Shown here piece by piece: positions 15,751 to 17,188 of a DNA stretch of 17,188 nt. Each line of letters begins with the position of its first letter. Position 1 is the stretch's first letter. Below the pieces are notes generated by a model. The model was not told the DNA's origin and ran no database searches. It worked only from the letters and a program-made list of their open reading frames with translations. The translations under genes and the position numbers were made by a program. Source of the stretch: Saccoglossus kowalevskii (Eukaryota > Hemichordata > Enteropneusta > Harrimaniidae); NCBI RefSeq assembly GCF_000003605.2, contig NW_003134360.1, positions 145,946-163,133 on the forward strand, in the 5' to 3' direction.

Positions 15751-16749
15751 CTTTGGATTGGGTCAACTGTGTTCGAAAAAACACGTTACCGTAGTTGAGG
15801 AATTGTGACTTAAATATCCCTAAACCAAATTAATATTCGATAAATCTCGAGACCAGTATATCCATACAATAAGATCGATATATTAAAGTCGATTGACAAT
15901 GAACCCGGGAATCTTCGTTTGTATTGTGTGTACTAGTATGAGCGATGTCCCATTAATCACTATGACAGTTTGACGTCTTCTGTTGTACGTATATCAATTC
16001 TGAAATTAACTACAACAAGCTTACGACTACATCTCGACAAGTACACGCAAATCTACAAAGCAACGTTATTTTCAGCGTTATATGCTGTGAACAGATGGAG
16101 GAGGGAGACGCATTGAAGCCAGCCATATAGACATGCTTACTTTGTATTAATTATGATTTGTATAACAAACACTTTTCAATTTGCAGCTGTGTGCGTAATA
16201 GAACACGTAATTAATAAAATACAGCGTTCACACGAAGGCTATAGTTGCAGTGCGTGCTAGCTCATTCGCCGTGTTTACACCCGTTCCCAGCATTGATAAA
16301 TAGCGTATATTTTCATATATTTCAAGCTACTGTGCATTTGATTGCCCCCTGTTAAGATCCCCTAAGCAGAATAAATTGGACACGTGTTGCGAAAAATGTG
16401 ATATTCATCTTCGTATCCGTTGACATGATGAAAAGCGCGATGATGATAAATTAAACAATAACTTTTCGATCTTTCATGCGATATAATCTAAGGATGAAAT
16501 ATGAACTCTCGAGGATTCCATTTAAAGAGGCATTTTCAGCAAGATATAGTGTCCCCGTTGACACCGATCGTGTTAAATGCGTTTTGTAAAACGTCCTTTT
16601 AGATTTATTGAGATAAAATGGCGTAGTTGTTGTTGTGGCGGGTTGATCGTATTAAAAGTCGATAGTGGCGTCTCCATAACGACTTGGCGAATATTAAATG
16701 AATGTAAATATGTCAGTGGATACTCATGATAAATCTATATATAGATCGC
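15751..16749. other. intergenic, nothing recognised
   Basis: It is less AT-rich, with scattered CpG. No exon or RNA gene was identified. A promoter of a gene beyond the window is possible, but no start site or element was defined. Confidence 0.4.
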
Positions 16750-16845
16750 GTTCGAATGCACGCAAACGATGCGTTTACACGCGTTGTATACGTCGCGCGG
16801 CATCGAACACGACGCGACGCGACGCGACGACTGCGTGCCCTTTAA
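16750..16845. mobile_element. TTAA-flanked short element, copy 3, left end missing or diverged
   Basis: It shares ttcgaat, tttacacgcgttgtatacgt (16773-16792), catcgaacacgac and cgacgact with copy 2, and ends in TTAA at 16842-16845. A short CGACG-type tandem (about 16806-16830) replaces the single motif of copy 2. The left inverted repeat is not recognisable; the nearest upstream TTAA is at 16694. Two overlapping small frames here, one per strand, are products of the CpG-rich element. Confidence 0.68.
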
Positions 16846-17188
16846 CATGAGACACATTGCTCTAAACAACGACCTACAAAACCGTCCTACTTTTTGTGCC
16901 AGGCTTGTATGTAGCCCATTTTTCTGCCGCTGTTGTTTGAAATACGCAGTTTGTCGCACTTAGACATAATATCCTTTATTCTACTTACAATTAGCCGATT
17001 AAATGGACGGTAATCTGCAGCGAATCGATTAGATGTTGAAAAGATTTGTTAATGCATGACATTTGAGAACTGGACGTATGGTACACCGTAATGAACGGTT
17101 GTAATCGACTATGTGAATTGTTCACGACAAACACTAGGATTGCGACATGTCTAGTACGACTACGACAGGTCAGCCTTACAGGGAAATG
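16846..17188. other. intergenic, nothing recognised
   Basis: No coding, RNA or repeat feature could be supported up to the end of the window. Confidence 0.45.

Noticed and set aside
16735-16963. Overlapping 64- and 74-codon frames on opposite strands
   Set aside because: They lie over the CpG-rich TTAA element copy 3, which lacks stops by composition.

Overview
The window is animal nuclear DNA: AT-rich, mostly non-coding, packed with tandem and dispersed repeats, with one split gene whose introns obey the GT-AG rule. The repeat types (a tRNA-derived SINE, short TTAA-flanked and inverted-repeat elements, degenerate minisatellites) and the divergent enzyme suggest an invertebrate, probably marine. 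I cannot name the phylum from the sequence. There is no bacterial-style operon, CRISPR array or defence island.

The one gene I recognise is the C-terminal part of a FAD-dependent D-amino-acid oxidase / D-aspartate oxidase family enzyme on the plus strand. Four exons (5472-5542, 8589-8706, 9985-10083, 10805-10933) splice in matching phases into 138 residues that cover the end of the substrate domain, the conserved Arg of the GLRP motif, the HNYGHGG motif that contacts FAD, and a C-terminal AKL peroxisomal targeting tripeptide. A 3' UTR with an AATAAA at 11405 follows. The N-terminal half, including the FAD-binding GxGxxG region, was not found and probably lies upstream of the window, which would make positions 1-5471 mainly intron.

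Layout: 429-1431 is a 56/52-bp minisatellite. 1560-2180 and 6360-6950 hold a degenerate repeat built around a small ATGGC...GCCAT palindrome. 4401-4700 is a 30-bp minisatellite, followed by a TTAA-flanked element. The 3-kb intron 5543-8588 holds a tandem array of about 150-bp units (6955-7740) and a complete SINE with 16-bp target duplications (7815-8287). Intron 8707-9984 holds two inverted-repeat elements. The 721-bp last intron holds a 150-nt foldback and a cluster of promoter-like sites next to a short broken reading frame. Downstream of the gene (about 11,430-17,188) I recognise no gene, only a GTGA microsatellite, an old minisatellite of about 35 bp, and two more copies of the TTAA-flanked family.

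I saw no new multi-gene system. The points most worth checking are the mixed substrate-pocket residues of the oxidase, the long hairpin in its last intron, and the promoter-like cluster beside it.
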